A DNA stretch of 64,000 nt from Lepisosteus oculatus (taxonomy: Eukaryota; Chordata; Actinopteri; Semionotiformes; Lepisosteidae), in assembly GCF_040954835.1 (NCBI RefSeq), contig NC_090705.1, positions 15,698,436-15,762,435 on the forward strand, in the 5' to 3' direction. This document shows positions 17,501-28,400 of this stretch, piece after piece. Position 1 is the first letter of the stretch. Each line of letters starts with the position of its first letter. Below the pieces are notes generated by a model. It saw only the letters and a list, made by a program, of their open reading frames with translations. It did not search any database and had not been told where the DNA came from. Made by a program: the position numbers and the translations under genes.

Positions 17501-18292
17501 AGATTCCAACATAAAATACTGCTGTGATGCAGCTGTCAAAAAGGAAGTGCTTTTTTAAAGAAAATCTGATCAGTCAGGACATGTAGATTCGTCTGAATCA
17601 TTTCTAGAATTAAGGTGCATAAAGAAGGGTTAAACAGTGTGATAGAAATGAGGTAACCTGGATGAATAAAACATAAAAAGAACTCTAGAAACATGGCAAC
17701 TATCTCTCAACCAAGCAACCTTTGAAAGAAAGGAATTTTCTGAGCCGTGTCTCTTAAATAAAGTGTCTGCTTCCTTTAAATAGCTCCTGCACAACATCTG
17801 CAAATGTAGCAACCAATTACAGCTACCTCTAGATGAAAGTGTTAAAGCCACTGCTATCCATGTCAGTAAGCTTTTTTGGTTGTTGTCCGTCTATCCTGGC
17901 AGGAATGAAAGGGACAGTCTGGGATATCTGTCTGTTAACGTGTCCATGGCTCTCTGCAGGTGTCCACTAACCTGGTGAGTGGAAAAGTCGACCACGGCTT
18001 TCGTGCCCACATGACCCACCGCTACTTCGACTTGATGGAGAAGCTCAGGAAGCTGGGCTACAGCATGACCCTGCACCCCCACTTCGCCGAGTTCATCGTC
18101 AACTCCTATGGCATCCTCAAGCAGAGGCCTGAGGCCTACAGCACCGAGGACAGGAGCTACAGCGATCCCGAGATCCTGAGGAAGCTGGTGATTGACATGG
18201 TGCCCTCGAACCTGCTCAAGGACATTCTGCGGCTCTTCAGCTGCCTGTGCTACATGGCCAAGCAAGATGGGAAGCCTCTCTTCATCTGGTAG
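11522..18292 (+). CDS. spatc1: SPATC1 (speriolin): sperm centrosomal protein, four coding exons
   Basis: Coding exons: 11522-11717, 15078-15281 (or to 15326 with the alternative donor), 16264-16403 and 17960-18292. All phases agree, giving 290 aa (305 aa with the long exon 2). Residues 1-40 form a Leu/Glu/Lys-rich coiled coil ([19 protein letters not shown]), as at the N-terminus of speriolin. The C-terminal half is the conserved speriolin domain: [69 protein letters not shown] and a terminal DGKPLFIW. Speriolin binds Cdc20 and marks the sperm centrosome in mammals (established). The middle is much shorter than in mammals (human about 590 aa). Exon 3 is placed at 16264 because 'ttggttttgtgctacag' is a strong acceptor and restores phase. 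SPATC1L is the alternative; the GRINA/SMPD5 neighbours favour SPATC1. Confidence 0.9.
12720..13640. repeat. C-rich minisatellite built from two alternating CGCG palindromes
   Basis: About ten units with a period near 62 bp (some about 50) lie in SPATC1 intron 1. A typical unit has a C-run interrupted by A-runs, then CATGTCGCGACATGAAGTCC, then ATATATCGCGATATGA. Both modules are self-complementary: ATGTCGCGACAT and ATATCGCGATAT. Clear ATCGCGAT cores occur near 12847, 12970, 13032, 13079, 13141, 13206, 13266, 13330 and 13382. Edges are degenerate (for example 12727-12830 and 13440-13600). Open frames across it on both strands are an artefact of the period. Confidence 0.9.
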
Positions 18293-18314
18293 CGGAACGT
18301 TCTTCCTGGGCCAC

Positions 18315-18320
18315 AATAAA
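18315..18320 (+). terminator. spatc1: SPATC1 polyadenylation signal (AATAAA)
   Basis: AATAAA starts 22 bases past the SPATC1 stop codon, implying an unusually short 3' UTR. No other signal is nearby. Confidence 0.6.
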
Positions 18321-21166
18321 ACAACCCGGCACAGACACATCTGGCTTTCTTGAGCTCCCTTTTATAGCAGCCCTGCAATGTATGCAGGCAGTATCCTAGA
18401 CAAAATTCAGACTCAAGCATTGTTTAAATCGCCCTTTAGTTTCACCATGATCGAAAAATTTAGATTTAAGCTATATGATTCTTAAAATTGTGCTCAATCC
18501 TTAATTTTACATTCAGGTCTTATTTGCTAATAAATTCGGTTTACTAGGAATAACAAGACCCAAGAATTAAATGCACTGGAAGGATTAAAGAGTGTTTAGT
18601 CAAAATGTGGCTTAACCCTCTTGGCTGAGGGCTGACCTCCTGGGAAGAGGATGAGGAGGCTGGGACCCCCATGCAGAGTGAGGAAGAGAGACCAAGGGGC
18701 AGCTGCAGAGGTGGAGACAGGGTGGAGGTGAGATGCAAAAAGTCGTATGTGAGGGAGAGAATGGGATCACGTACAGTATTTATAGTGTTTTAGAAGAGGA
18801 AATGATGTCAGCAGTGATTGCTAATTACTGACAACTGAGTCTGATTGAACTTGGTTGTTGTCATCTCTCCTGAACTTTATTAGAATCAAAGCTGAAACAA
18901 ATGTTTAAATAAATGTTACTCTTTGTTGTAATTAAGAATCACGAAGGGTGCGCTCAGCTCTTTTTTGAGGGAGAAAACACTGAAATTATATTACAGGCCA
19001 CTGAGTATATCACAGGCCTCACAGGAACACAATACACACTGCTTCCATGAGGTGCAGGTACTGCAAGTTGCAGGAATAATCCAATTTAGTCATCATGTGC
19101 AGTTTCCAAAATGTAGAAATCATTCCCAAAAATGTCCAAAGTTTTTTTTTTAATTTCACACAGTAGGGCCATTTTCTTGTGAAGACTTGAACTACATTAA
19201 ATCGTTCCCCACCCATTTCTCACCATTTAATTCACACTAAAACCACTTCCTTATTAATTGATATATTTTCTGCAGCTGAACTTAATGCATGCTATTTGTT
19301 TTGTCCTGTGTTTTTGGATACGTGTCTTTGTGTTTTTGTGGGAAAACCAAATAAAATTGCCCTAACTAAGGAACAACGTCCTCCTTTTAAATTCTCTTGC
19401 ACTCCATTGCACTCTCAGGAAGAGCCCACAATGTTACAACGCAAAAACACAGGCAAAGAAGAGATTTCCATGGCTCATGAATAACAATCCAATACAACAG
19501 GTACAATCCACACAACATTGCCATTGGAGTCTGTCAATGCAGTGTGCCTCAGGCTTCAGAATCAAACCTCTCCTACCTTTTCCAAGGCCCTGAGCCCCAC
19601 AGTCCAGGCAGTCGACAGAGGGTTTCGAATGGGAAGTTCACAAATGTGAGTCAGCCTCTTCCTGAATCCCTGGCTAAGCAAGCAAATTCTACCCAAGTAA
19701 GCAAATCCCAAACCCCAAATCTACAGCACAAAATTGGCCCCTGAGCAATTATATCACTTTAACAGTCACATCTTATACTATGAGAGCTTTTCTTTTATGA
19801 CATAGTGTCAGGCAGCAGCCTTGTAACGTTTCCATCTGTCTCATAGTATTCCATCTGTGAGCACCACACTACAGCTTGCAGTTCCTCCTGTCTCATTTTG
19901 CTGCAATACTCCAACCCTCATTCAATGATTGCTAAATGAATCGTGTTGAATACTTGTACCAATTCAAGTCACTATCTGCTCTGTCCAAGACCAGAGAGCT
20001 CCAGTAAAGCAAAATATCAAAACCACTGTGAGGCATTGAATCTCTCGCTTCTCTTAAATACAAATATTGGTATTTTCCGTGCAGTTATTGTTATGTTAGT
20101 CTTGCTACATGACCATAAAAGTCCTCAAGAACTTTGAAACACATTTACAAATTTGTGAAAGACTGTTGTGAAGCACAACTTTTAAACTGCTGAATTAAAG
20201 CAGTTTATTAATTTAGATTATTGCTTTAGTGGCCTTTATTGGCACAACTACTGCAGTCAAAATCCAGTGCATTTGCCTCAGAGATAGTCATCTGTAACAA
20301 AAAAGTATCTCAGTTTTTTTTTTAAATCAATAATTTATTTTTTAAATTACTCTGTTTTTTTTCGCTTATGGGCTTGTTTGCAATAACAAGTACTGTACTT
20401 TTGTCGTCATTTATTTTATACAGTAACTGTGTGTAAGCCTGACAAATGAAAAATAATTTCACACAGGTCTACAAACTATATTCAGCGTTCCATCTGTCCT
20501 GTTTGTGGGGTTGACCATTTATTTCCTTTAGTGGAAAAAGTTATGTTAGCCATCTTTCTTAGTGCAGGGTTGTGGTTTGGAATTGAACATCACATTTGCA
20601 GCATGTTTTGAAACACTAAAATGTTGCAGAGGAACCTTGGCAGTTGTAGGGGAGGGGAAAGAGGCATAATGGAGACAAATCTTGACAAAGATGAGCACCT
20701 GTCTGTTTTATTTTTTTCATTTGTCCAACCAGGGGGACAGCAGGTACACAGTGAAAGTAAAGGGAAAATGGTGAGAGCATGAGTGCTGTTGGTGTCCTGT
20801 CCTGTTGGTGTTCCTGGGGTGCTAATACACTACTAGAGACACTCTGCATACTAGAAGCTTATCACCACATCTTTACATGCAGTGAGACTTGCTGAAACCG
20901 ACCACAGAAACAGATATATAGTTAAGCAAAGATGTTTTGACAGAGCAACTTGGGGTAAACTGCATGACTGTGACAATTTATATTTCGCAAAGACGATAAC
21001 ATGGGATGATAACAGTCCAATGTAGCTGGAGATGGAAAAGACCTTTAGAAGCTGAAAATACGGCAGCTGCTACACCAAGGATATTAAACTTCTTTTCTGC
21101 TTTTAATTTAAAAAACACTTTCAGTACAACATCCCGTGACCCAGTATTGGATAAAGTGGTTAGAAA

Positions 21167-21590
21167 TTGAATAAGAATAAGAATAAGAATAAGAATAAGA
21201 ATAAGAATAAGAATAAGAATTATTTTATATAGTGCTTAAAAGTGGCTTCTCTAAGTGCTTTACCAAAAAAGCACACAAGGAGAGGATATGGCAGAATTAA
21301 AATAAATTACAACAAGTGTTCGGAATGCAGTAGGAATGTAAAGGGACAGACACAGAACCAACTAAATAAAAGCACTTTCAAAGAAGAGGGGTTTGAGTCT
21401 TGATTTGAAAGTGCTCAAGGAAGGTGACCATCTGATATCCTTAGGGATAGAGTTCCAGAGCTGTAGACAGAATTTAAACAGGCTGGAGGGACAGACAGGA
21501 AACCAGATTTAGATGAACAAGAGTTGTGAGGTCAGGGTTGAGAAGATAGTAAGTTAGACAGGTAAATAAAGTATCTGTAAAGGATTACAT
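21167..21590 (+). repeat. (AATAAG)n microsatellite joined to a dispersed repeat
   Basis: About nine AATAAG units (21167-21220) run into 'tattttatatagtgctt' and then a body whose wording (ttgagtcttgatttgaaagt, agttccagagctgtagacag, gggacagacaggaaaccag) recurs in diverged form at 1-110 and 45600-45700. The short unit probably grew from the element's A-rich end. Confidence 0.65.
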
Positions 21591-22611
21591 AATCTTACTG
21601 AGGTATCCTTTAAACAAGTCATTTCACATTATTGTTCTATCTTGTAAAAACCTTGGTTTCAGGAAGTCTTTAAAGAATTCTGAATGGATTTCATTATTGT
21701 AAATTGATTTTGACTGTTACTGCAATTGTTAAGACACTACAGTTGTATTTGAAGCTTATTTTATGTTTTCATTTCTTTAGCAAAATTCAGAACATTTTTT
21801 TTCTGGTGTCCTGGTTCGTTCATTCAGCAGTTTGTCACTCCTGTACAGGAGATCCAGTTTCCAGCCACAGAATAGATCTGCATTCCAAGCATTGTGCAGA
21901 CTCACCACTGGCAAGCAAGATCTGTAACAGGCTGTTAAAGCCCTTTCTCAAAACCAAGGCGTAGCCTAAAAAGCGTTTGCCAAACAGGATCACATGTGGG
22001 AGCACTGTGTCTTTGACGCCCTAGCATCCACATTGCAGTTGGGAAATGCTGCTAGGTTGGTTTTCGAAATAAAAAGCACACTTCAGTAAAACTCCTTGAC
22101 TTCAGTGATCTGATGCTAATTTTTAACTAGACTGGATCTTGAGATGGAGGGATGTAGTATTTCAGAAACAGACCTGTAACATAAGTTTCATAGCATTTTG
22201 TCCCTTTATTAGTATTTCTGCATTGCTGCAAATTTTAAGTGAAGCCCTACAGTTTTTTTCATCACAATTATCATCTCAGGGATGTTTTTATGACAGAGTC
22301 TGGTTTTACTTAAGAAATTTACATCTGCTCATCATATGGCATTAAGAAAGATAGGTTTGGGAGTTTAAAATGGAAATACTATATTAAATATGAATAATGG
22401 GTTTAATTCTGGTTTAGTGTCTGAGTAATGCGTGAATTAATTCTGGTTTGTGTGGCAGGTGATTGTTTGGATAGCCCTTTAAAAATGTTTTTTTTTTTTA
22501 AATGAATTTCAATATTTTGTTGAAAGGATGCCCTATTCAGTTATACAGGTCAAGTGTGTACACTTGTGTTTCTACAGTTCTGCGCAGCAGGGTTTTGCTT
22601 GTGACTTCAAT

Positions 22612-22932
22612 GAACATATCCATCCATTTTCTAACTGCTTCTTCCAATTCAGGGTCACGGGGGAGTTGGAGTCTGTCTTAGCAAGCAACAGGCACAAGGC
22701 TGGGTCACCTTGGATGGGACACCAGTCCACTGCAGGGCACACACACTCACACCTGGTCCAGTTTTCTCAGAAGCCAATTAAACTACCAGTATGTTTTTGG
22801 ACTGTGGGGGGAAACGTGAGCACCCGCAGGGTGATCATACAATCTCCACGCAAATTGGACACGGAATTGGACACGTCCCCACCTCTGCGAGGCAGCAATG
22901 CTAACCGCTGTGCCGCTGTGCTGTCCTTCCAT
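22612..22932 (-). repeat. LINE 3'-tail-like repeat
   Basis: It contains the widespread vertebrate-fish wording 'atccatccattttctaac', 'attcagggtcacggggg', 'ccttggatgggacaccagtc' and 'actgcagggcacacacactc'. A shorter remnant lies at about 36060-36118 in the opposite orientation (gaagcggtcagaaaatggat). The exact family is not assigned. Confidence 0.65.
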
Positions 22933-23399
22933 CAACGTGAAAACCATTATTAATTCAAATTAATCTGAGAAATGTCTGGGTATATTTTTTGTAAGACTGT
23001 TAAAAATAAAGACAACAGTAAAAGAAACAAAATATATGACTCCCCTCACCAAAAAATGGCTGTGGGCTTCTACAGGTTAATACCCCTTATGATGTGAACA
23101 TAACATTTAATCTTATATACTTTCCGAAGGACGTTCTAAGGCAGAATGTTTCATTCCTTCCTTCCCAAATAAAATAAAATAATCACCCTCGGACAGCGAT
23201 TCTGCTCTGCCAATGCTTACGGATCTGCCGATGCGCATTTGTGCATCAACTCATTAGCGGTTCCTTATAAGGTATAGTTGTGTTTGTAAGGGTGTTGAGA
23301 TTAAGGTCTCCAAAAGGTGTCCAAAAATTAACGACATAAACAGAAAGGGGTTAAATAAAAAATGCACAAATTTGCTAAGTGTCTATGAATACGTGTTAA

Positions 23400-23590
23400 G
23401 CACACAACACGGCTCCTCCGCCCCTCTCACGGAGAGGAAGGACAAGGTAGGTGGGGACGAGCGAGCCGGCGAAAACGCGCTTTCGCTTCAGTTTCTCGTG
23501 TAAGACTGACGGTGAACTGAAAGAAGGAAGCGGTTCGGAAACCTTATCCGGTAAAAAATATATACATAGAAGTCTTCAAATGAGTGGAAA
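23400..23590 (+). promoter_or_regulatory. CpG-rich candidate promoter and non-coding first exon of SMPD5
   Basis: A local cluster of CpG dinucleotides (23410-23550, for example 'gagccggcgaaaacgcgc') sits in AT-rich surroundings. It ends at a good splice donor, GGAAA|GTAAGTAAGG, after 23590. The next suitable acceptor is just before the SMPD5 start (cccttag at about 25431), so a leader exon spliced to the coding exon is plausible. Confidence 0.4.
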
Positions 23591-25448
23591 GTAAGTAAGG
23601 GTTTCTGAAAATAATAACTTTACCATGCACCAAGGACTGAGTCCGAATATTGTTTTAACACATTTGTGTCTCAGGTAGGAAGGAGCCTGTTACCGTAACT
23701 CCTAGGTACGGTACTATAAAAATACTAAACTTTATATTTGTCTTTACTCCAGGAGCAGTAATGCAAATGTTGAATGACCCGGTGCGTTTTGCTGCACGAG
23801 TGCTCATTTTGACAGGGTGAGTTGAGAATAGTAAGGAACAATATTACGACAAGGAAGGGGGAGGAAGGCTTCTTCCTGTTATTACACCTGTAACTTGACT
23901 GTACTTCGATACCTGGAACAAAACGTGGTTCAAGGGTCGTTTTCACTCATCGCCAGGCCAGTTAGTTTTATAGTCTACATAGGGTCTGTGCTAAAAAAAA
24001 ACCTTCTAAATTGTAAAGTTGTCGGTGTGATTTGTGTATCAATGCCTTTCCCTCCTTAGTTATTCTTGAGTAACGAGTGAGAGTCCTCACGTCTGCAGTA
24101 GGTATCTCAGTCCGGAGGGATTTTAGATACCTAAACACTAACACAAACTCCAACAAACTCTTCTTCAACTGAAGAAACCCTTACAGAATATTTCCGTACG
24201 TATTAACTCGGGAAGTTGGTTGTAATAAGAGACTTTTTATCAAGTTGAAAACGCGGCGAATAGAACTCCTGTGAATGTTAACGTGTTCAGGTGGACTAAC
24301 TTGTTTTCATATGATGTCACTTGTGACGCACTTTTTCACCTCGGTTCATGCCGTACTTTATGCACTTAAATTATTTCTGCTTAAATATTTTGCAGTAAGA
24401 CACGTCTTTCTTGCACGGTCTTGTATTACAACAGGCTGCTCATGTAAAACAAGTTAGAGGTTATTTGGATTTGTGGATATTTTTATCCCAGGGGGACATT
24501 ATAAAGAACACTTTGAAGATGATTTTGTTGTCATTGTTTCTGAATTAAGCAGCCTTGCAATGCTGTTTTGAGTGAATTTCTATTGTGTTGCCTGTTACTT
24601 TCTCAGATAGAGGATCTTACAGCACACTCAAGCAGGATGTGCTTCACACAGCTGTTCTCTGGACTGATTCCAGAGAAGTAATGGGAAGAGCAGGATTATG
24701 CACAATATAGTAAAGGAGTTCTTAAAAGTGCATAGAAGAATTTCACAAACTGTCCCTTGATTTATTCTGTGCATTTAAGTATAGTTTAAAACATTCCATT
24801 TGCCTTTCTTATTGCTTCTCCACATTGTCTGGATGATGTAAATGAAGTGGTAACATAAACATCAAGGTGTTTTTCGTAAGTAGCGTCTTCGGACTCAGTG
24901 TTTCCTGACTTGTATTTACAATTAGTTTTTACTACCTGCATTTAGCACTCTTTACTTGGCTGCATTAAACAGCAGCTGCCAGATGATTGCCACTTATTCA
25001 CACTTAAGGTTTCTACCTAGAAGAGGCGAGACTGTTCACTTACAGTCCTCTTTCTCAGATTGTATTCAGATTGTATTGGAAAGACTGTAATGAAAATGTT
25101 ACCTGTCAAGGGGGTGGTTATTGACAAGACTAGTGAACAATAAGACTCTGTGTCTGAAACTCAGAATGAGAAGTGTCCAGCATATCTCAAATCAAGGATT
25201 TCAAGTGTGTTATTAAAGTAGTGCCTACGTTTTAGAAATAATTCACACATTATTAAGAAGCTAGGGTATGGGCTTCAACCAAACTGCAGCATAGCTTGTT
25301 CCACACTCTCACAATCTTTTGAGTTAAAAGATGTCTTTTTTTCTGTTTTCCTTCTAATACAGAATTTCCTCCTTTCCTTGTGATGCTGTGGATGTAAGGA
25401 TACTTAACCCCTGAACATCGGCTCTCCCTTAGGTGGTTAGAACCAGGC
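23591..25448 (+). other. Candidate SMPD5 leader intron
   Basis: No coding signal seen. A repeat remnant at 25262-25395 (cttcaaccaaactgcagcat, gcttgttccacactctcaca) resembles the elements at 29280-29420. An acceptor-like 'ctctcccttag' ends at about 25431, 18 bases before the ATG. Confidence 0.4.
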
Positions 25449-28400
25449 ATGGCTCTGCGAGAGTCTCCTTTCTCCAACCAGTTTGTTGCAGGCCTACACA
25501 GCGTCGCCTGGTGGCTCATTTTCCCTTGCTTTTGGTTCCTGGACAGGCTGATTGCTGTCTGTATCTCCACCACCTTTGAGAAGAGACTGCGCTATGAGCA
25601 GGAGTGCTACCTCAACCCTTTGCGGGTCTTTTTCGGGGCCATCCTCTTCCTCTGTCTCTTTCTGATCACGGCTCCCATCGCCCTGCTGGGATTTGTCCTC
25701 TGGGTCCCCCTGCAGGCGGCCCGTAGGCCGTTCTCCTACCACCGCCAGCGGGTCACCACCCGCGAGGATCAGGTGGATGGGGACTGGGCGTTGGGAAGGT
25801 CTGGGGGCAGCTTTGGATTCGTCACCGCCAACCTCTGTCTGCTCCCGGACAGCTTGGCCCGGTTTAACAACCTCAGCCAGACACAAGTGAGGTCCAGGCT
25901 GATTGGTCAGCTGATCATTCAAGGTGTGACCAGGCCTGCGGATTTGCCTAGCAGCACCACGCAGGAAAACATGCACTGCCTCCTCACCCCCACCCATCCC
26001 TCCTATGGCGCCACAGAATCTCAGCCCCCCAGCAGTCCCCTGAACACCGAGAAACAAACAGCAGTGAGGGATACCAACGTCCACACCAAAGACGTCATTA
26101 TAGATGTGAGGGAGGATACCGATCCCACTTCTGCAGATTCATTAGTCATGCACGAAGACTCCAGTCAGAGCTGTCCCAGTGGCGGAAGGACCTCTCAGAA
26201 GTCAAAGGGACTTGACGACATCCCCTGGGAAGTTTCTGCCCTCTTTCCCGTCAACGTAGACTTTGTCCTGCTTGAGGAAGCGTTTGACAGGAGAGCAGCC
26301 CGGAGGCTGAAGGACATCCTGAGCCCTTTCTTTGGCCATGTGCTCTATGACGTTGGGCTCTATGGGTTCCAGGGCTGTTCTTCCTTTAAGTTCTTCAACA
26401 GCGGCATCTTTTTCGCAAGTCGCTACCCCATCCTGGAAGCCTCGTTCCACTGCTTCCCCAATGGGAGAGGAGAGGATAGTCTGGCATCTAAGGGAGTGCT
26501 GTCCGTAAAGGTGATGTCTTTACCTCTGATCAAGAACCAGTGGTAGTATGGGGAACATGACAGTTCCAAGTTGTGCTAAAAAAATACAGTATGTCATCAT
26601 TTGTCTTGGGTCTTGTTTTACCTTACTCCAAATTGGCCATGCTCCTTATTGCTTCCTGAATCCCAGTTTTGAATAATTTAGAAACAAACAAATGCTTTAG
26701 CACATTACTTTAGCTATAACTAAACTCTGGCCTCATTCTCTTTATATGGAGTATATAGATGCAATAAAAGAGCTCAGATTAAAAGACTGATCCTCTAAAG
26801 TTTTTTAAGTGGGATGAATGAAAATCGAGAGATCCGAAACCTGATGTGCTTTAAGAATTAATGTGCTGTTATACTGTCTTTAAAGGTGTTGGTTGGCCAG
26901 ACTCAAAGACTGAAGAATGCTGTGGGATTTTTTAACTGCACACATTTACATGCTCCTGAAGGTAGTGGTAGTGATTATTATAATTAATATATCAATATTA
27001 TTTTAAAATATTCATAATAAACCGCTTATCAGAAGCTTTTATCCAAAGTGGCCATCAGGTTCTAGGTTGGTATTCTAGAGCCCATTAGTCAATGAGCGGC
27101 TTGAGAAATTTACAGAAGTTAAATTACATTCTAGAAAAATAAAAAAGTAGTGGTAAGCTGTTATACCTCATGAGAGACACAGTAAAATTTTTAAATTTGT
27201 TATGTGCACATCATGATTTATTTATCTGTGGGCAGATGTCTCCTGTTTTATCATTTGTTCACCTGTTGTGTTGAAGGACAGGGAGCTTCCCTAATCCTCT
27301 GGGAGAGGGATTGTAGATGCAGGCAGCCCTTGCAATACGTGAGCAAAAACACTTGCAAAAAAACAGAAGTGGGAACCTAGACTTGTGGTGTCTCACCTCA
27401 ATGAGTTGCTTGCTTTAAACACGCATGCTTTGGCCTAAAAAAAAAATGAGAGAAAAGAGGTGGAGGCCTGAAAGACGAAGTCATAGTATGAACTTGGATG
27501 TGTTCTGTGTATGCTTTGCTTTGAAGCTTGACAGCAGGTTCCGCAGCGAAATATTTATTTTTCCAAAATGTGTCTAATCTACCAAAATGTACAAGTGCTT
27601 TTCAGCCTGAATCAAATAATGAAAAAAAGAATGAAAACTGCTCATTATGGATTAATGCGACTTGATACACATACAAATAAGAAAATAGAAAAGGTTACAA
27701 ATGAGAGGTGGGCATTCAGCCTATGTAGCCTGTTTGGTAGTGTGAGGATCTCATCCAGCCATTTCTTGAAAGTAGCTAGGGAATCATTTCAACAACTTGG
27801 CTGGACAGCTTTTGGAACATGTGTGTAGTACAATGCACTGATCCAGGTCCTCCTGTTCTCCCATCTAGATGATGGACCAATCCGCTATGAACAGCTGGAT
27901 ATGCTTAGCAAGTGGATCAGCGAGTTCCAGGCCCAGACGAAGAAGGAGGATGAGATTGTGGTGTTTGATGTCTTGTGTGGGGACTTCAACTTTGACAACT
28001 GCTCCCCTCGTGAGTTCTGGCTAGGACATGGCTCTGAAGCATCATTTCACTTTGGATGAGACGTAAAACCGAGGTCCTGACTCTCTGTGGTCATTAAAAA
28101 TCCCAGGGTGTTTCTCAAAAAGAGTAGGGGTGTAACCCCAGCGTCCTGGCCAAATTTCCCATTGGCCTTTACTGATCATGGCCTCCTAATAATCCCCATC
28201 TCTGAATTGGCTTCAGTAACTGTTCTCCTCCCCACTGATAGCTGATGTGTGGTGAGTGTATTGGCACACTCCGACTGTCATTGCATCCAGGGGGGCTGCA
28301 CATTGGTGGTGGTGGAGGGGAGTCCCCATTACCTGTAAAGCTCTTTGAGTGGAGTGTCCAGAAAAGCGCTATATAATGTGTAAGGAATTATTATTATTTG

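Larger units (their letters stand above)
18321..23399. other. Intergenic region SPATC1-SMPD5
   Basis: About 5 kb, mostly AT-rich and without a recognisable gene. It includes the repeats listed at 21167-21590 and 22612-22932. Frames at 19544-19744 and 19943-20137 look random in composition. Confidence 0.5.

Noticed and set aside
23481..23495. TTTCGCTTCAGTTTC in the SMPD5 promoter as an interferon element
   Set aside because: It lacks an exact GAAANNGAAA core on either strand, and there is no known interferon link for SMPD5.
25494..26084. 196-codon minus-strand frame
   Set aside because: Antisense shadow of the GC-rich SMPD5 first coding exon.
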